A stretch of 64,000 nucleotides of DNA from Calliopsis andreniformis. Taxonomy: Eukaryota; Arthropoda; Insecta; Hymenoptera; Andrenidae. Under the pieces are notes generated by a model that was not told the DNA's origin, made no database searches, and worked only from the letters and a program-made list of their open reading frames with translations. The DNA lies in assembly GCF_051401765.1 (NCBI RefSeq), contig NW_027480423.1:6510001-6574000 (forward strand). Direction: 5' to 3'. A program made the position numbers and the translations under genes. Positions 63,950 through 64,000 of this stretch are shown in pieces (the first letter of the stretch is position 1; each line of letters starts with the position of its first letter).

Positions 63950-64000
63950 TGGCGTTGAGATCTTAGGCCGTAACTATTCGGTCTGGTGGAGCAACGCCCT
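63864..64000 (+). repeat. partial monomer at the right edge
   Basis: The last GAAATG landmark is at 63864 and the window stops 137 bp later, inside GCAACGCCCT. The array continues beyond the right edge. Confidence 0.95.

Larger units (their letters stand above)
1..64000 (+). repeat. 166-bp tandem satellite array filling the window
   Basis: The landmark GAAATGACC recurs every 166 bp from end to end, always on the same strand. From 135 to 63864 there are 384 periods with a net drift of -15 bp; the drift is already about -5 by 14.6 kb, -9 by 30 kb and -13 by 45.8 kb, so no non-satellite insertion has broken the phase. The usual monomer order is GAAATGACCATAACTTTCAC, CTGGTTGCAATTATTCG, TTTTATACGATGG, AAAAACTGTTG, an A/T-rich run, TTATGCTTCTGGCGTTGAC, TTCTAAGGCCCTAACTATTC, GATCTGGTGGAGCAACGCCC, TAGAGTGAAGCCTAGG, TTGCCCGGAACGTA. 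Monomers diverge at many sites but rarely by indels. CCTAGG and CCGG each occur about once per monomer, so AvrII or MspI should give a 166-bp ladder. I see no gene anywhere. A centromeric or heterochromatic role is inferred from array length and period. Confidence 0.99.
47401..64000 (+). repeat. array domain 4
   Basis: About 100 monomers are marked by GTAGAATTGGCCATCAC, GGAAACACTG followed by a run of eight T, TTATGGTTCGGGCG, GGACAAACGCCTTAGGG, and CTATACGGTCTGGT. Blocks of about 3 to 15 monomers recur at many spacings (10, 13, 17, 20, 25, 35, 37, 54 and 72 monomers), so this is the most shuffled part of the window. Some stretches (47.6-48.0, 59.2-59.6 and 59.9-60.3 kb) look like domain 2. 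No gene is seen. Confidence 0.78.

Noticed and set aside
1..64000. CRISPR array or other prokaryotic repeat system
   Set aside because: The repeated unit is the whole 166 bp with no unique spacers between short repeats, and there are no cas-like or any other genes.
1..64000. Transposon or retroelement nested in the array
   Set aside because: The 166-bp phase drifts by only 15 bp over 384 monomers and I saw no long terminal repeats, poly-A tail, target-site duplication or reverse-transcriptase-like sequence.
1..64000. Inverted segment within the array
   Set aside because: The CCTAGGTTGCCCGGAACG end of the monomer reads on the plus strand throughout; I found no monomer in reverse orientation.
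1..64000. tRNA, rRNA or small RNA genes, or TATA-type promoters in the TTTATATTGTATTTTATG part
   Set aside because: No cloverleaf or rRNA core motif was seen. The A/T-rich run is a fixed part of every monomer, so a TATA resemblance carries no specific information. Transcription of the satellite is possible but not shown.
1..64000. One regular higher-order repeat unit covering the window
   Set aside because: Copy spacings differ from block to block and overlap each other (6, 7, 8, 13, 16, 17, 20 and 28 monomers and more). No single unit repeats more than two or three times in tandem.

Overview
The whole 64 kb is one uninterrupted, head-to-tail satellite DNA array. The monomer is 166 bp. Between the GAAATG landmark at 135 and the same landmark at 63864 there are 384 monomers with a net loss of only 15 bp, so the mean period is about 165.96 bp. 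Every monomer I read has the same orientation. I found no protein-coding gene, RNA gene, transposon, CRISPR array, telomeric repeat or unique spacer DNA. A long satellite array of nucleosome-scale period indicates a eukaryotic nuclear genome, most likely a centromeric, pericentromeric or other heterochromatic block. I do not recognise the satellite family and cannot name the organism.

The monomer has an A/T-rich part (about 22% G+C over 55 bp) and a G/C-rich part (about 55% over 82 bp). The A/T-rich part carries ATTCGTTTTATACGATG, which has 7 of the 9 essential bases of the mammalian CENP-B box. The G/C-rich part carries an interrupted dyad, GCAAC-gcc-CTAG-N8-CTAGGTTGC. CpG is not depleted in the consensus (about 7 per monomer), yet CpG to TpG/CpA changes are among the commonest variants.

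The array falls into four regional domains by diagnostic variants: about 1-6350, 6351-29900, 29901-47400 and 47401-64000. The boundaries are approximate. No single higher-order repeat (HOR) fills the window. It is a mosaic of duplicated multi-monomer blocks whose copies lie whole numbers of monomers apart (2, 6, 7, 8, 10, 11, 13, 16, 17, 20, 25, 28, 35, 37, 51-54, 72 and 74). Several copies differ by exact gains or losses of 1, 2 or 5 monomers, the signature of unequal crossing-over or replication slippage in register. The clearest blocks are two tandem 8-mers of 1327 bp (15471-18124), two tandem 7-mers of 1162 bp (2795-5118), two tandem 6-mers of 995 bp (1186-3175), and a 4.3-4.8 kb block at 9694 and 18158.

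The best candidates for unusual biology are the CENP-B-box-like motif overlapping a short dyad, and a run near 49.3-51.5 kb where motif-bearing and motif-broken monomers alternate. All sizes, offsets and identities here were counted by hand; duplication edges are good to a few tens of bases.
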